Below, piece by piece: positions 8,367-16,780 of a DNA stretch of 64,000 nucleotides (positions are counted from its first letter, which is position 1; each line of letters starts with the position of its first letter). This DNA is from Armatimonadota bacterium (GTDB lineage: Bacteria; Armatimonadota; Fimbriimonadia; Fimbriimonadales; Fimbriimonadaceae): NCBI GenBank assembly GCA_029781035.1, contig JAKOXK010000030.1, positions 84,285 through 148,284 of the forward strand, in the 5' to 3' direction. The notes under the pieces were generated by a model that worked only from the letters and a program-made list of their open reading frames with translations, made no database searches and was not told where the DNA came from. The position numbers and the translations under genes are program-made.

Positions 8367-9371
8367 TCACAGCAACTTTTCGGCGCACTCGGCCACAAGG
8401 TCGACGTCGATCGAACATACGGAATCCCCGGCCATGGGATGCAAGACCGACAAGTTGCGGACTGGAGGTGCCCACAGGCGGTGGATGCCTTCCCTGAACA
8501 ATCCGACAGTGGGAGTCCGGGTCGAACACGCCAGGTGCAGGATGCCATTGTCCAGCGTCACGACCAGCTTGGCCTTTGAGATCGCACCGACGACTTGGGG
8601 CAAGGTGAAATGGCCGCGCAAATCGTGGACGCCCGAATTGATCAGGCGCGACTCTTGATCGGCACCCCGCCAATAGCGGCCCTGGTCAGCGGGTTTGGCT
8701 CCCAAGAGCCCGACAGAAGAGCCGCGAGCGGCGAGGCGTTTCGCAAGTTCGATCCACTTGTCAACCGGCCAGAGCTTGTCTGGCAGGCTCGCCGCTGTCG
8801 CGACCAGCACCTCAGGCACGTCACCAGCCACGGGTTCGATGGGAATCCGATAGGCTGGAATCGGACCGTCCAGATAAGCCAGGCGACAGAAGATCTCGGC
8901 GATCCAACCGGAATCGAGAATCGGATAGGTGTTCGTCAGAGTCGGTGACGCCCATTCGGGATCAACCCAAAGCGCACCTCGCTCGTCCTCTGGAAACGCC
9001 ATGTCTCCCCGGCCGTCTGGACCGATGCAAGGGCCGCAGACAAACGTGTCTTGGCCCGCCAAGATGGACGCGGCGGCCTTTGCCCAAGGGGTCTGTTCGA
9101 CGTTTACGACCAAGTCGTACGTTTGGTCTGACAGGTAATAGGCTGTGGTGCGCGGATCGGTACCGTGCAGGGGGTAGGAGGCAGTCAGAAGTTCGCTGGC
9201 CTTCGCCAGTTCCGCCACGCGGGTTCCGCCAAAGTAATGGAGCGACCCACCGTGGCGGGTACGGAGCATCTGCATCAGAGGCGTTGCGACCGCGAAGTTG
9301 CCAAGGTTGTCGTTCGTGATCAGAGCGATCCTCGGCGATTTGGCCAGGGTCTCGCCACCGTATCTGCGCAC
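8367..9371 (-). CDS. Glycosyltransferase family 9 (heptosyltransferase-like)
   Basis: The 334-residue product is a GT9-type GT-B glycosyltransferase, the family of LPS heptosyltransferases. It shows the N-terminal Rossmann start (RIALITNDNLGNFAVATPLMQML), the DLVVNVEQTPWA strand, LWPVDKWIELAKRL in the second domain, and the nucleotide-sugar-binding end around VVTLDNGILHLACSTRTPTVGLF. The frame stays open to 9968, but that part overlaps the divergent kinase gene and does not look like protein. I chose GTG 9371, which lies just before the conserved start of the fold and has CAGAAT 6 bases upstream. No other LPS gene is nearby, so the acceptor is unknown. Confidence 0.8.
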   Translation of the reverse strand: MRRYGGETLAKSPRIALITNDNLGNFAVATPLMQMLRTRHGGSLHYFGGTRVAELAKASELLTASYPLHGTDPRTTAYYLSDQTYDLVVNVEQTPWAKAAASILAGQDTFVCGPCIGPDGRGDMAFPEDERGALWVDPEWASPTLTNTYPILDSGWIAEIFCRLAYLDGPIPAYRIPIEPVAGDVPEVLVATAASLPDKLWPVDKWIELAKRLAARGSSVGLLGAKPADQGRYWRGADQESRLINSGVHDLRGHFTLPQVVGAISKAKLVVTLDNGILHLACSTRTPTVGLFREGIHRLWAPPVRNLSVLHPMAGDSVCSIDVDLVAECAEKLL

Positions 9372-9377
9372 CTGCCA

Positions 9378-9383
9378 ATTCTG
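9378..9383 (-). promoter_or_regulatory. Leaderless-type -10 (CAGAAT) of the GT9 gene
   Basis: CAGAAT lies 6 bases before GTG 9371 and helps fix this start. On the opposite strand AATAAT (9438-9443) sits 6 bases before the divergent kinase gene. Confidence 0.45.
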
Positions 9384-9449
9384 GCGGATCAAACGTGCGG
9401 ATGAGCCGCACACGGCCACAGAATCCGTGCAATCCGCAATAATCTCTGC

Positions 9450-10403
9450 GTGCCCTTCTTCCTTGGGTTCGACTGTGGAGGCTCCAGCACCCGTTGTGTC
9501 GTGATCAACGAGAGGAACGAAGTTGTCTTTGAAGGACACGGTGGGCCTGCGAACCTGTCCACGACGCCACACGACGATGTGGCGGCCAGCCTCCAGCAAG
9601 CGTCGATCGGATGTCCGACCCCTGATGCTGCGGTCGGCTGTTTTGCAGGTCTCCTCGACGCAGGCGCCCGGCATGCCGCTTCCAGACTCCTCAGCACCCT
9701 TCTCCCCGGCGTCGCTGTCGACGCCTACGCCGACTACGTTGCCGCTTTGGCGGCCGCACCAGACGAGGCTGACGTGGTCGTCATTGCCGGTACCGGATCG
9801 GTCTTTTGCTCTTGGAAGGAGGGAAGACCGTTCAAGACTGGTGGAGGCGGTGCGTTGCTGGGTGACGAGGGATCTGCGTTCGACCTGGCACGGATTCGTC
9901 TCCGGACGATGATCTGCGGGGAACCCGGCTCCGACCCAGGCCCAAATCTGGCTGCTGCGATGGATCAAGCCCTTGGTACGGCCAAAATCGACCTGTTCGT
10001 GGCTGCGCTTTACCGGCAGTCAGCTCCAGCGCCCCTTGTCGCGTCGCTGGCTCCTGCTGTCGTGCGTGACGCCCTTCAAGGTGAGGTGTGCTCGACGGCT
10101 GCAATGCGACGCGCCATGAGTTCATTGGGCCGGGGTGTCTTCAGTCATATGCGGGCGAAGTCGGCACAAGGCGACCTCTGTCGGATCGTGTTGGCTGGCG
10201 GCCTCTGGGAGATCGACCCCGTTCTTCAGACCTTCTTCGAGGAGAGTCTCCATGCCGAAACGGAAACCGATGACGAGGGGTTCCTGAGGTTTGGACCTAT
10301 TTCCAGTCCGTTCCGTCAGTATCATGGGGTGCGCCTGCAAACAGCGCCCGCCATGGGTGCAGCGCGGCTGGCAAGACGTTTGTTCTATGGGAACGGAATC
10401 TAG
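9450..10403 (+). CDS. BadF/BadG-type amino-sugar kinase, probably MurK-like
   Basis: This 317-residue ASKHA-fold kinase belongs to the BadF/BadG/BcrA/BcrD group, which includes N-acetylglucosamine kinase and the MurNAc/GlcNAc kinase MurK. The phosphate-1 loop is LGFDCGGSSTRCVVI at the N-terminus, followed by the GGPANLSTTP substrate loop, the VVIAGTGSVFC adenosine/phosphate motif and the GGGGALLGDEGSAFDL loop. It overlaps murQ by 17 bases. MurQ acts on MurNAc-6-phosphate, so a cytoplasmic role making that compound during peptidoglycan recycling is the best inference. The start is GTG with AATAAT 6 bases upstream. Confidence 0.82.
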   Translation: MPFFLGFDCGGSSTRCVVINERNEVVFEGHGGPANLSTTPHDDVAASLQQASIGCPTPDAAVGCFAGLLDAGARHAASRLLSTLLPGVAVDAYADYVAALAAAPDEADVVVIAGTGSVFCSWKEGRPFKTGGGGALLGDEGSAFDLARIRLRTMICGEPGSDPGPNLAAAMDQALGTAKIDLFVAALYRQSAPAPLVASLAPAVVRDALQGEVCSTAAMRRAMSSLGRGVFSHMRAKSAQGDLCRIVLAGGLWEIDPVLQTFFEESLHAETETDDEGFLRFGPISSPFRQYHGVRLQTAPAMGAARLARRLFYGNGI

Positions 10404-11208
10404 AAACCCACGGTCGATCGGTCTCGACAAGATGACCGCACGTGAAATCGTGCGTCTCATGGACGAAGAGGAGCAGGCCGTGCAGCGGGCGGTCGTTGCC
10501 GCTGAGGAAAAGGTCGCTGTGGCCGCTGAGCACGCCGCAGAAGCCTATCAAAGGGGTGGAAGGGTGATCTATGTGGGTGCGGGCACTAGCGGCCGCGTAG
10601 CGACCATGGACGCCGCCGAAATGGTTCCGACTTTTGGACTCGATCCGGCGCGGTTCGTCGCTGTCGTTGCCGGTGGGCCCGCTGCTGAGGGCCGAGCGGT
10701 CGAAGACGCCGAGGACGATGAACACGCGGCGATCGAGGCCCTGAACAACCTCGGTCTCGGTCGAAAAGACATCGTCATCGCTTTGGCCGCCTCAGGGCAA
10801 ACAGCGTTCGTCGTCGCGGCCGCCCGGCACGCTTCACAAAAAGGTGTCTGGACGTGCGGGATTGCCAACAACAAGAAGGCCCCCCTCTTCGATCACGTCG
10901 ACTTGGCCATCCTCCTCGACACGGGACCTGAAGTCCTCACCGGATCCACCCGTCTCAAGGCCGCGACGGCGCAGAAGAGGGTGCTTAACGCGATCTCCAC
11001 CACCGCGATGGTGTTGAGCGGCAAGGTCGTCGAAAACCTGATGGTCGACGTCAAAGCGAACAACCAAAAGCTGCGCGAACGGTGTGTCCGGATCCTACGC
11101 GACCTCACGACGGTCAGTGAAAGTGAAGCGGAGAGGGTGCTAGCTGCGCACACTTGGAACGTACGACAAGCCCTTGCCGTCTTGCGCGCGAACGAGATCG
11201 CAAGCTAG
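10387..11208 (+). CDS. murQ: N-acetylmuramic acid 6-phosphate etherase
   Basis: The 273-residue SIS-domain lyase cleaves the D-lactyl ether of MurNAc-6-phosphate to give GlcNAc-6-phosphate during cell-wall recycling. The family signature TESRNPRSIGLDKMTAREIV opens the protein, followed by IYVGAGTSGRVATMDAAEM (sugar-phosphate site), the VIALAASGQT SIS loop, and LLDTGPEVLTGSTRLKAATAQK. The small C-terminal UBA-like helix bundle (AERVLAAHTWNVRQALAVL) is present. I use ATG 10387, not the longer open frame, because homology begins there; this gives a 17-base overlap with the kinase gene. Its stop codon overlaps the stop of convergent mazG. Confidence 0.95.
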   Translation: MGTESRNPRSIGLDKMTAREIVRLMDEEEQAVQRAVVAAEEKVAVAAEHAAEAYQRGGRVIYVGAGTSGRVATMDAAEMVPTFGLDPARFVAVVAGGPAAEGRAVEDAEDDEHAAIEALNNLGLGRKDIVIALAASGQTAFVVAAARHASQKGVWTCGIANNKKAPLFDHVDLAILLDTGPEVLTGSTRLKAATAQKRVLNAISTTAMVLSGKVVENLMVDVKANNQKLRERCVRILRDLTTVSESEAERVLAAHTWNVRQALAVLRANEIAS

Positions 11209-12242
11209 GTCGCCTTGGCTGTGTTCCACAAAACGTCCCATTCGTCGAACGTAAGTTCGCGAAGCGGCCGCCCTGCCATGCGCTCCATCGCTTGAAACCG
11301 GGTCGTGAAGCGATCCACCATCTGTCGAAGTGCGTCTTCAGGTTCCACTCCAAGCCATCTGGCGATGTTCACGACCGTGAACAGCAAGTCTCCGACCTCC
11401 TCAGCCACTCCTTCTCCGGTCTCGACCGCCTGCTGGATCTCCGCCTCTTCTTCGCGAAGCTTCTCCCAGACCCCGTCGATGTCTTGCCACTCAAAGCCGT
11501 TGCGTGCCGCGCGTTTGCTGACTTCGTAGGCCCTCAACAGCGCGGGCATGGCCCTTGGGACGCCGTCGAGGATAGAAGCCGTCTTCTCGGACCCGCCCTT
11601 TTCCTGAGTCTTGATCGCGTCCCAGTTACGCAGCACTTCGTCAGCATTGGCCACAGCGGTGTCACCAAAGACGTGGGGATGACGCCTGACCAGTTTCTCC
11701 GTGATCACGCCTGCGACAGTGTCGGTGTCCCAACGTCCTGCAAGCGCCTCGATCTGTGCGTGCATCAATGGCTGAAGCAGGACATCGCCCAGCTCCTCCT
11801 TCATCTTCTCGCTGTCTTCTCCGTCGATAGCGTCCACCAGCTCGTACGCTTCTTCAATCAAATGGCGCTTCAACGTGGCGTGCGTCTGAGCTTGATCCCA
11901 AGGACATCCGCCAGGCCCAAGCAATCGGTCGACGACCCACACGAGGCCATAGAGGCCCCCAGCGTGGTTCACGCGTCTGGCGGGGACAACCAGCGAGTCA
12001 CCGGCCGTCCAGGCGTAGTCGGCAGCCTCCCGCAAAGAAAGGCTCGTCGCCTCGTCGTCGCGCACCAAACTGACCCGGAGGGCCGGGTCGTAACCTCTTC
12101 TGATCAGGCCGAGGGCTTGTTGGCCGGTGTCAATCCCGAAGCCCGAGTAGACCTGGTGGGCACGCTCGTCCGGTACCAGGACAACCGGTGCCAAGTGAAA
12201 TTGAAAACTGCCCCTGAGGCCAAGCCGATGGAGAAGTTCCAC
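11205..12242 (-). CDS. mazG: MazG-type nucleoside triphosphate pyrophosphohydrolase with N-terminal extension
   Basis: This 345-residue protein contains two tandem MazG helical domains. The first (about 100-190) starts GGCPWDQAQTHATLKRHLIE and has the metal-binding pair EEAYELVDAI and EELGDVLLQ. The second (about 225-325) has GFEWQDIDGVWEKLREEEAE and EEVGDLLFTVVNIARW. MazG hydrolyses (d)NTPs to NMPs and PPi. The first 85-90 residues are not MazG-like. They end in AWTAGDSLVVPAR and could be a remnant of the tetrapyrrole-methylase-like domain fused to MazG in YabN proteins, but far too short. The start is GTG, 3 bases after the upstream foldase gene. Confidence 0.9.
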   Translation of the reverse strand: MELLHRLGLRGSFQFHLAPVVLVPDERAHQVYSGFGIDTGQQALGLIRRGYDPALRVSLVRDDEATSLSLREAADYAWTAGDSLVVPARRVNHAGGLYGLVWVVDRLLGPGGCPWDQAQTHATLKRHLIEEAYELVDAIDGEDSEKMKEELGDVLLQPLMHAQIEALAGRWDTDTVAGVITEKLVRRHPHVFGDTAVANADEVLRNWDAIKTQEKGGSEKTASILDGVPRAMPALLRAYEVSKRAARNGFEWQDIDGVWEKLREEEAEIQQAVETGEGVAEEVGDLLFTVVNIARWLGVEPEDALRQMVDRFTTRFQAMERMAGRPLRELTFDEWDVLWNTAKAT

Positions 12243-12245
12243 TCG

Positions 12246-13178
12246 TCAGCCCTTGCCAAAGGAAGACTTGAGCTGGTCGTCGAAGACGGTGCCCTTGTAC
12301 TCGATCTTGGCTTTGGCCCGGAAGTCCGCCATCATCTTGCCCAGATCGTTCTTGACTCGGCCTCGGTCAAGCATCATGGTTCGACGGGTCTGTGCCTTCA
12401 GTTTGTCGTCAAGTGGGATCTTCGTCGCTTCAAGGACGTCTTCGACCAGGATCTTCGCGAACATCTTGTCAGTACCCAGCCAGTCCGTCGTTCCGCCCTT
12501 CTTCGTCGATTTGATGGCAGCCAGTGTGTCGCCTGCAAGCGCCGACTCAGGGACGTTTCCCATGAGCCCGTCGTTCAGGTTCGTGAGGTCTGTGCTCATC
12601 TCCCGAGCGACGTCACCGAAGGCTTTGCCGCCCTTGAGCGCGGCGTCGACAGCTTTCTCCTTGTCTGCACTGTCCACTGTAATCACGCGGAGGCGGTACC
12701 GCTTGGGCAGGGAATACAGTGTCGGGTGGTCGTTGTAGAACTTCTCGACTTCCTGGTCCGTGATGTTGATGCCCATGGTCTGGAGCTTGAACTGCGCCAG
12801 TTGAACGAGCGTGTCGTACTTGATGTCGTCCATCGTAAAACCCAGCCGCGTAAAGCCAGGGATCAAGTCTGGGTTCTCGGCAGCGCGCTGCTTGACCGCT
12901 GCCTCCACTTCGGCGTCACTGGGATAGACGCCGTCTTGATTGGCCAACTGAAGCATCAGCGTCTCGTCCATCAGTTTGCTGAGAGTCAGGTAGCCAGGGG
13001 TGGCCTGGACGAACTTGTCGTTCACCAACGACCCCACGTTTGGCAGAACCTCCATGCGCTTGTAGTACTCCTTAGCATCGATCGCTCGGCCATTGACGAC
13101 CACCAGGGTCTTGTCCATCGGAGTCTGGGCAAAGGCGGCGATAGAGACCAGTGCGGTGGTCAACAGGATCGTCCTCAT
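12246..13178 (-). CDS. SurA/PrsA-like foldase (probable peptidyl-prolyl isomerase)
   Basis: This 310-residue exported protein has a signal peptide (RTILLTTALVSIAAFAQT) and a SurA-N-like helical region (VVNGRAIDAKEYYKRMEVLP, then GYLTLSKLMDETLMLQLANQ and PSDAEVEAAVKQRAAEN). A parvulin-like middle domain follows (ITDQEVEKFYNDHP, then RYRLRVITVDSADKEKAVDA and KGGKAFGDVAREMSTD). It probably assists folding of secreted or outer-membrane proteins in the periplasm. The frame continues upstream to 13256, but I chose ATG 13178 because the signal peptide starts there and CAGAAT lies 7 bases before it. It is followed directly by mazG. Isomerase activity is inferred from the fold only. Confidence 0.8.
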   Translation of the reverse strand: MRTILLTTALVSIAAFAQTPMDKTLVVVNGRAIDAKEYYKRMEVLPNVGSLVNDKFVQATPGYLTLSKLMDETLMLQLANQDGVYPSDAEVEAAVKQRAAENPDLIPGFTRLGFTMDDIKYDTLVQLAQFKLQTMGINITDQEVEKFYNDHPTLYSLPKRYRLRVITVDSADKEKAVDAALKGGKAFGDVAREMSTDLTNLNDGLMGNVPESALAGDTLAAIKSTKKGGTTDWLGTDKMFAKILVEDVLEATKIPLDDKLKAQTRRTMMLDRGRVKNDLGKMMADFRAKAKIEYKGTVFDDQLKSSFGKG

Positions 13179-13185
13179 GACGGGC

Positions 13186-13191
13186 ATTCTG
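13186..13191 (-). promoter_or_regulatory. Leaderless-type -10 (CAGAAT) of the SurA/PrsA-like gene
   Basis: CAGAAT lies 7 bases before ATG 13178. It lies downstream of the longer frame's start, so it supports the shorter protein that begins with the signal peptide. Confidence 0.5.
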
Positions 13192-13290
13192 ACGGGTAGG
13201 GGCGCCAAAAGTGTCGCACGGCCCAGGATTTCGGGCGGCCTCAGCACCCACGCCATCGAGCAACGCCCGAATGGTCGTCTCCGTCTCTAG

Positions 13291-13829
13291 TTGAAGGAAG
13301 TGATTAGGTTCTTGAACCTGATAGGTTCCGTTTTGGCGCTCGGCCTCTTGATCTCGGGCGTCTACGGTCTATTCTCAGGAGCCGGCATCCTCAGGGCCGA
13401 CGCTGAACTGGCCAGACATCGGGTGCGGGTGCTTGGGATGTCGTCTCTCGTCAGTGGCTCTATGGACTGGGCCCCCTAGCGCACAGCTACCGGCTGACAG
13501 TCGACTACCCGGCCGGAGTTCCGGTGGGATCAAGCGTTTTCGATTGCACGTCCCAGACGTTCCACAGCCATCCGCCTGGAAGCCGGATCACCGTCGAGTA
13601 CGATCCGGACGAACCTGGCTTCGTCCGCCGAGGTCCAGGACTTGCCGACGATCCCACCTTCGGGTGGCTCGGGAGTTCCGCTCTGATTTTCGCAGTAGGG
13701 GCAGGCATGGCGGCGTCCTTCGTCGGGTCGGCACGCAGGATGGCGCTCAGTGCCACATCGGGTACGACCGACTCCGAAGACGACGGGACTGAGCTTGAAG
13801 AAGAGATCCCGGCTGAATCTGAAGGCTGA
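13291..13829 (+). pseudogene. DUF3592-like membrane protein, interrupted by a one-base frameshift
   Basis: Two frames together make one sensible protein. The first (from TTG 13291) gives a membrane helix (LIGSVLALGLLISGVYGLF) and runs to ELARHRVRVLG, then hits a stop at 13477. The second continues from about 13438 with VVSRQWLYGLGPLAHSYRL and VDYPAGVPVGSSVF. Next come the DUF3592 hallmark PPGSRITVEYDPDEPG and a second helix (SSALIFAVGAGMAASFVG), ending at 13829. Adding one G to the GGG at 13436-13438 joins them as VLGDVVSRQ with no lost residue. The gene is therefore either intact with a base missing in this sequence, or recently broken. The exact start (TTG 13291 or GTG 13300) is uncertain. 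Confidence 0.72.
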
Positions 13830-13894
13830 TCGACGTCTGTACTTGCGACGGGTTCTCCCCACACCGGTGACACGGCATCCTGCAAAATAGGCCG

Positions 13895-15289
13895 ATGCGC
13901 GTGATCATGCTCTCGTGGGAATACCCGCCCCGGATCGTGGGAGGCATTAGTCCGCACGTGAAGGAGCTCTCGCAAGAGCTGTCCGCGCTAGGTGTCGAGG
14001 TGCACGTGGTCACAAAGGCCACGCCTCAAGCCCCAGACGAGGAGACCGAACCGAGTGGCGTCAAAGTACACCGGGTGGATCTGCCTCGGGAACCGCACAA
14101 TTTCGTCCACGAGATCCAATTGCTGAACCAGGCTACCGACCTCCGCGTTCGGCGTCTCTTGGAGGACTGGCGACCGGGTGGGAGTCCGACCATCTTCCAC
14201 GCCCACGACTGGCTTTCGTTGGACTCAGCCAGAGACCTGAAGTACGAATATCAACTACCAGTGGTAGCAACGGTCCATGCGACCGAGTGGGGCCGTAACA
14301 GCGGCATTCACAACGAGATGAGCAAGTACATCCATGAACAGGAGTACTGGCTCACCTACGAAGCCTGGAGGGTCATCGTCTGCAGCGAGTTCATGAAAGG
14401 AGAGGTCGGACGTTACTTCTCCTGCCCGGGCGACAAAGTGGACGTCATCTACAACGGGGTCGATGCGAGCAAGTTTGGGTTTGACGCGACACCCGAAGAG
14501 ATAGCAGTCTGGCGGGCACGGATCGCCCGGCCCGACGAAAAGGTCGTCCTCTATGTCGGACGGTTTGTGCGTGAGAAGGGCATCCATGTGCTCCTGAACG
14601 CGGCAAGCTCGGTTTTGGCGGAGGAACCGGACACGAAGTTCGTCGTGGTCGGCGGAGGGAACCGAGACAACTTGGAACGGTTTGCCCGGTGGTTCGGGCT
14701 CGAGGACAAGATCCTCTTCACGGGATTCATGAAGGGAGCTCCTCTCTATCAGCTCTATCGATGTGCCGACGTGGCGGTGTTCCCGTCGCTGTACGAGCCG
14801 TTTGGCATCGTCGCGCTCGAAGGCATGGCGGCAGGCTGTTCGGTGGTCTCTTCTGACGCCGGAGGGCTGAAAGAAGTGGTGCTGCACGACAAGACCGGAA
14901 CGACCTCGTTCGCAGGTGACCCCGGATCTCTGGCTTGGGCTGTCATCCGCGTGTTGCGCGACCCGTCCCGGGCAGCTAGGTTGAAGGAAGCAGCAGCGCT
15001 ACGACTCAAGACGGACTTCAACTGGAGACACATTGCCGAGCAGACTAGGGACGTCTACGAGCGCGTCTGGAAAGAGTTCCTCCACAGCTACTGGGCCGAC
15101 AAATCCTTGTGGCCTGTCACTCCAGGAGCCACCGAACGCGCCGAGCGTTTGCGGGTCAGGGACAAGGCCGTGGCGGGCGCCTACGTTCCGAAGCCGGAAC
15201 CATCGGTCGCCGTGCCTGCAGCACGCCTCAGTGCAGACGAAGTGATTGCGGCTGGAGAGTCGGAAGACGAAGAGCGAACCGAACGCTAA
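13895..15289 (+). CDS. Glycosyltransferase family 4 (glycogen-synthase-like)
   Basis: A 464-residue GT-B enzyme. The N-terminal domain begins MLSWEYPPRIVGGISPHVKE, typical of starch/glycogen-synthase-like GT4 proteins, and contains IFHAHDWLS and VATVHATEWGRNSG. The C-terminal domain has VLYVGRFVREKGIHVLLNA, the loop FTGFMKGAPLYQLYRCADV and the E-x7-E donor-site motif EPFGIVALEGMAAG. About 50 extra residues follow the last helix and are charged and probably disordered (ATERAERLRVRDKAVAG onward). It may build glycogen, maltose-1-phosphate-derived glucan or a surface glycan. CAAAAT lies 6 bases before the ATG, and there is no Shine-Dalgarno. Confidence 0.87.
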   Translation: MRVIMLSWEYPPRIVGGISPHVKELSQELSALGVEVHVVTKATPQAPDEETEPSGVKVHRVDLPREPHNFVHEIQLLNQATDLRVRRLLEDWRPGGSPTIFHAHDWLSLDSARDLKYEYQLPVVATVHATEWGRNSGIHNEMSKYIHEQEYWLTYEAWRVIVCSEFMKGEVGRYFSCPGDKVDVIYNGVDASKFGFDATPEEIAVWRARIARPDEKVVLYVGRFVREKGIHVLLNAASSVLAEEPDTKFVVVGGGNRDNLERFARWFGLEDKILFTGFMKGAPLYQLYRCADVAVFPSLYEPFGIVALEGMAAGCSVVSSDAGGLKEVVLHDKTGTTSFAGDPGSLAWAVIRVLRDPSRAARLKEAAALRLKTDFNWRHIAEQTRDVYERVWKEFLHSYWADKSLWPVTPGATERAERLRVRDKAVAGAYVPKPEPSVAVPAARLSADEVIAAGESEDEERTER

Positions 15290-15346
15290 GACCACTGGCA
15301 GGCGTGGAAAGAGTGAGGAGTGACACTGCACTCCGAGGCGGTTCCA

Positions 15347-16771
15347 ATGTCGAAGTCCGTTGCTGTCAGTCTTCTTGTCCTCGTCTCTGGTTATGGCGCG
15401 GCCCAAGTGCCGTACAGCACGGTCCCCGATTGGCGCTCCACCGACCAGCACTACGCCACCGGTGGTGCTGTCGCCGACTTGAACAACGATGGTTGGCCCG
15501 ACCTCGTTGTCTCGAACGGCAACGACATGAGGTCCGAGAAGAACGGGGTCTTCATGAACGTCGGTGGGACGTTTGCAACGACGCCGACATGGGAGTCGAA
15601 CGACCTTGGGAAGCACGGCCACCTGGCTGTCGGCGACTACGACAATGATGGTTGGCTGGACGTGGCCGTTACGGTACTGAACCCGGCGTCGGGGGCACCC
15701 GGAGTGAAGGTCTACAGGAACGTCGGCGGTGTCCTGACGCCATTGCCCGTTTGGACAAGCTCCAACAGCTTTTATGGATGGCACGCGGACTGGGGCGATG
15801 TCGACCTGGACGGCGACCTCGACTTACTGGTCGGGTCTTCCGACGCTTATGGAAGCGGTCGTTGGAAGAACTTCATCTATTTCAACAACGGAGGCGTCTT
15901 GGAGACGACGCCCAGCTGGCAATCGGTGGACACGCGGAACCTCGACGACATGGAGTTCTGTGACGTTGACGGGGACGGCGACCTGGACGTGGTCGCAGCG
16001 GGGAGCCAGACCTGCAACTGGGTCTACCGCAACACCGGCGGCGTGCTGAGCAGCGTTCCTGACTGGCAGAGCACGGACAACACGAATCAGATGGCGAACA
16101 CCTTGGTCGTCGGTGACGTGACGGGCGATGGCCGACCCGACTTTGTCATGAGTGACAACAACCAAGTCGGAGGCGGGTCCGGCGATTTCAAGCTCTACCG
16201 GAACAACGCCACCGGTGCCTTCGAAACGACACCGGGATGGCGATACCACGATGGCTATGTCTCGGGCCTTGCCCTGGCCGACGTCAACAACGACGGTCGC
16301 CTCGACCTGGCCACCGGTGCCTGGTGGGGCAAGACACGGATCTTCCTCAATACGGGTACCGGCTTTGGCAACACTCCCAGTTGGAACTCGAATCCGACCC
16401 AGGTCGTCGAAGCGATCGCGTTCGGCGACATCAACCGAGACGGCCTGGTTCTAAACGCCGAGTGGAAAGATCCCTATACCGGCCAAACGCGGCCCGCCCC
16501 GCTCGCACAGGCCCAGTCGATCCGCATTGGTGCGGTCAACCGCAAGCTCTTCAAGCTGGACCACCAGCCGATCGAATCCGCAGTTCAAATCCTCGTGGAC
16601 AGCCGTGTGTTGGCACGTGCCGATTACACGGTCGACCTTAGACGCGGATATGTGACGCTCAAGAGTGCGCCGACCCGAACGATCCGAATCGACTCCGTGT
16701 CCTCGACGAAGCTCGACATGTTCGTGACCGACTGGGAGAACAACGGGAACGTGGTCTACCTGTGGAAGTGA
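15347..16771 (+). CDS. Secreted FG-GAP/VCBS repeat protein
   Basis: This 474-residue protein is exported (signal peptide SKSVAVSLLVLVSGYGAAQ). It is built of about six or seven FG-GAP/VCBS repeats forming a probable beta-propeller. Calcium-binding-type loops recur: VADLNNDGWPDLVVSNGND, VGDYDNDGWLDVAVTV, WGDVDLDGDLDLLVGSS, FCDVDGDGDLDVVAAGS, VGDVTGDGRPDFVMSD and LADVNNDGRLDLATGAW, with FGDINRDGL as a last partial one. A different C-terminal domain of about 110 residues follows (IRIGAVNRKLFKLDHQPI onward). A GTG at 15320 is also in frame, but ATG 15347 places the signal peptide correctly and has GAGG upstream. Ligand or surface role is unknown. Confidence 0.85.
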   Translation: MSKSVAVSLLVLVSGYGAAQVPYSTVPDWRSTDQHYATGGAVADLNNDGWPDLVVSNGNDMRSEKNGVFMNVGGTFATTPTWESNDLGKHGHLAVGDYDNDGWLDVAVTVLNPASGAPGVKVYRNVGGVLTPLPVWTSSNSFYGWHADWGDVDLDGDLDLLVGSSDAYGSGRWKNFIYFNNGGVLETTPSWQSVDTRNLDDMEFCDVDGDGDLDVVAAGSQTCNWVYRNTGGVLSSVPDWQSTDNTNQMANTLVVGDVTGDGRPDFVMSDNNQVGGGSGDFKLYRNNATGAFETTPGWRYHDGYVSGLALADVNNDGRLDLATGAWWGKTRIFLNTGTGFGNTPSWNSNPTQVVEAIAFGDINRDGLVLNAEWKDPYTGQTRPAPLAQAQSIRIGAVNRKLFKLDHQPIESAVQILVDSRVLARADYTVDLRRGYVTLKSAPTRTIRIDSVSSTKLDMFVTDWENNGNVVYLWK

Positions 16772-16780
16772 CCGGACCGG

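Noticed and set aside
9372..9968. N-terminal extension of the GT9 frame to 9968
   Set aside because: The extra 199 residues overlap the kinase gene on the other strand and show no GT9 features; the fold starts just after GTG 9371.
11154..13199. A 681-codon open frame on the plus strand
   Set aside because: It lies antisense to mazG and the foldase gene. High GC makes long shadow frames common; the product is rich in Arg/Val/His/Asp runs and fits no family, while both minus-strand genes are clearly homologous to known proteins.
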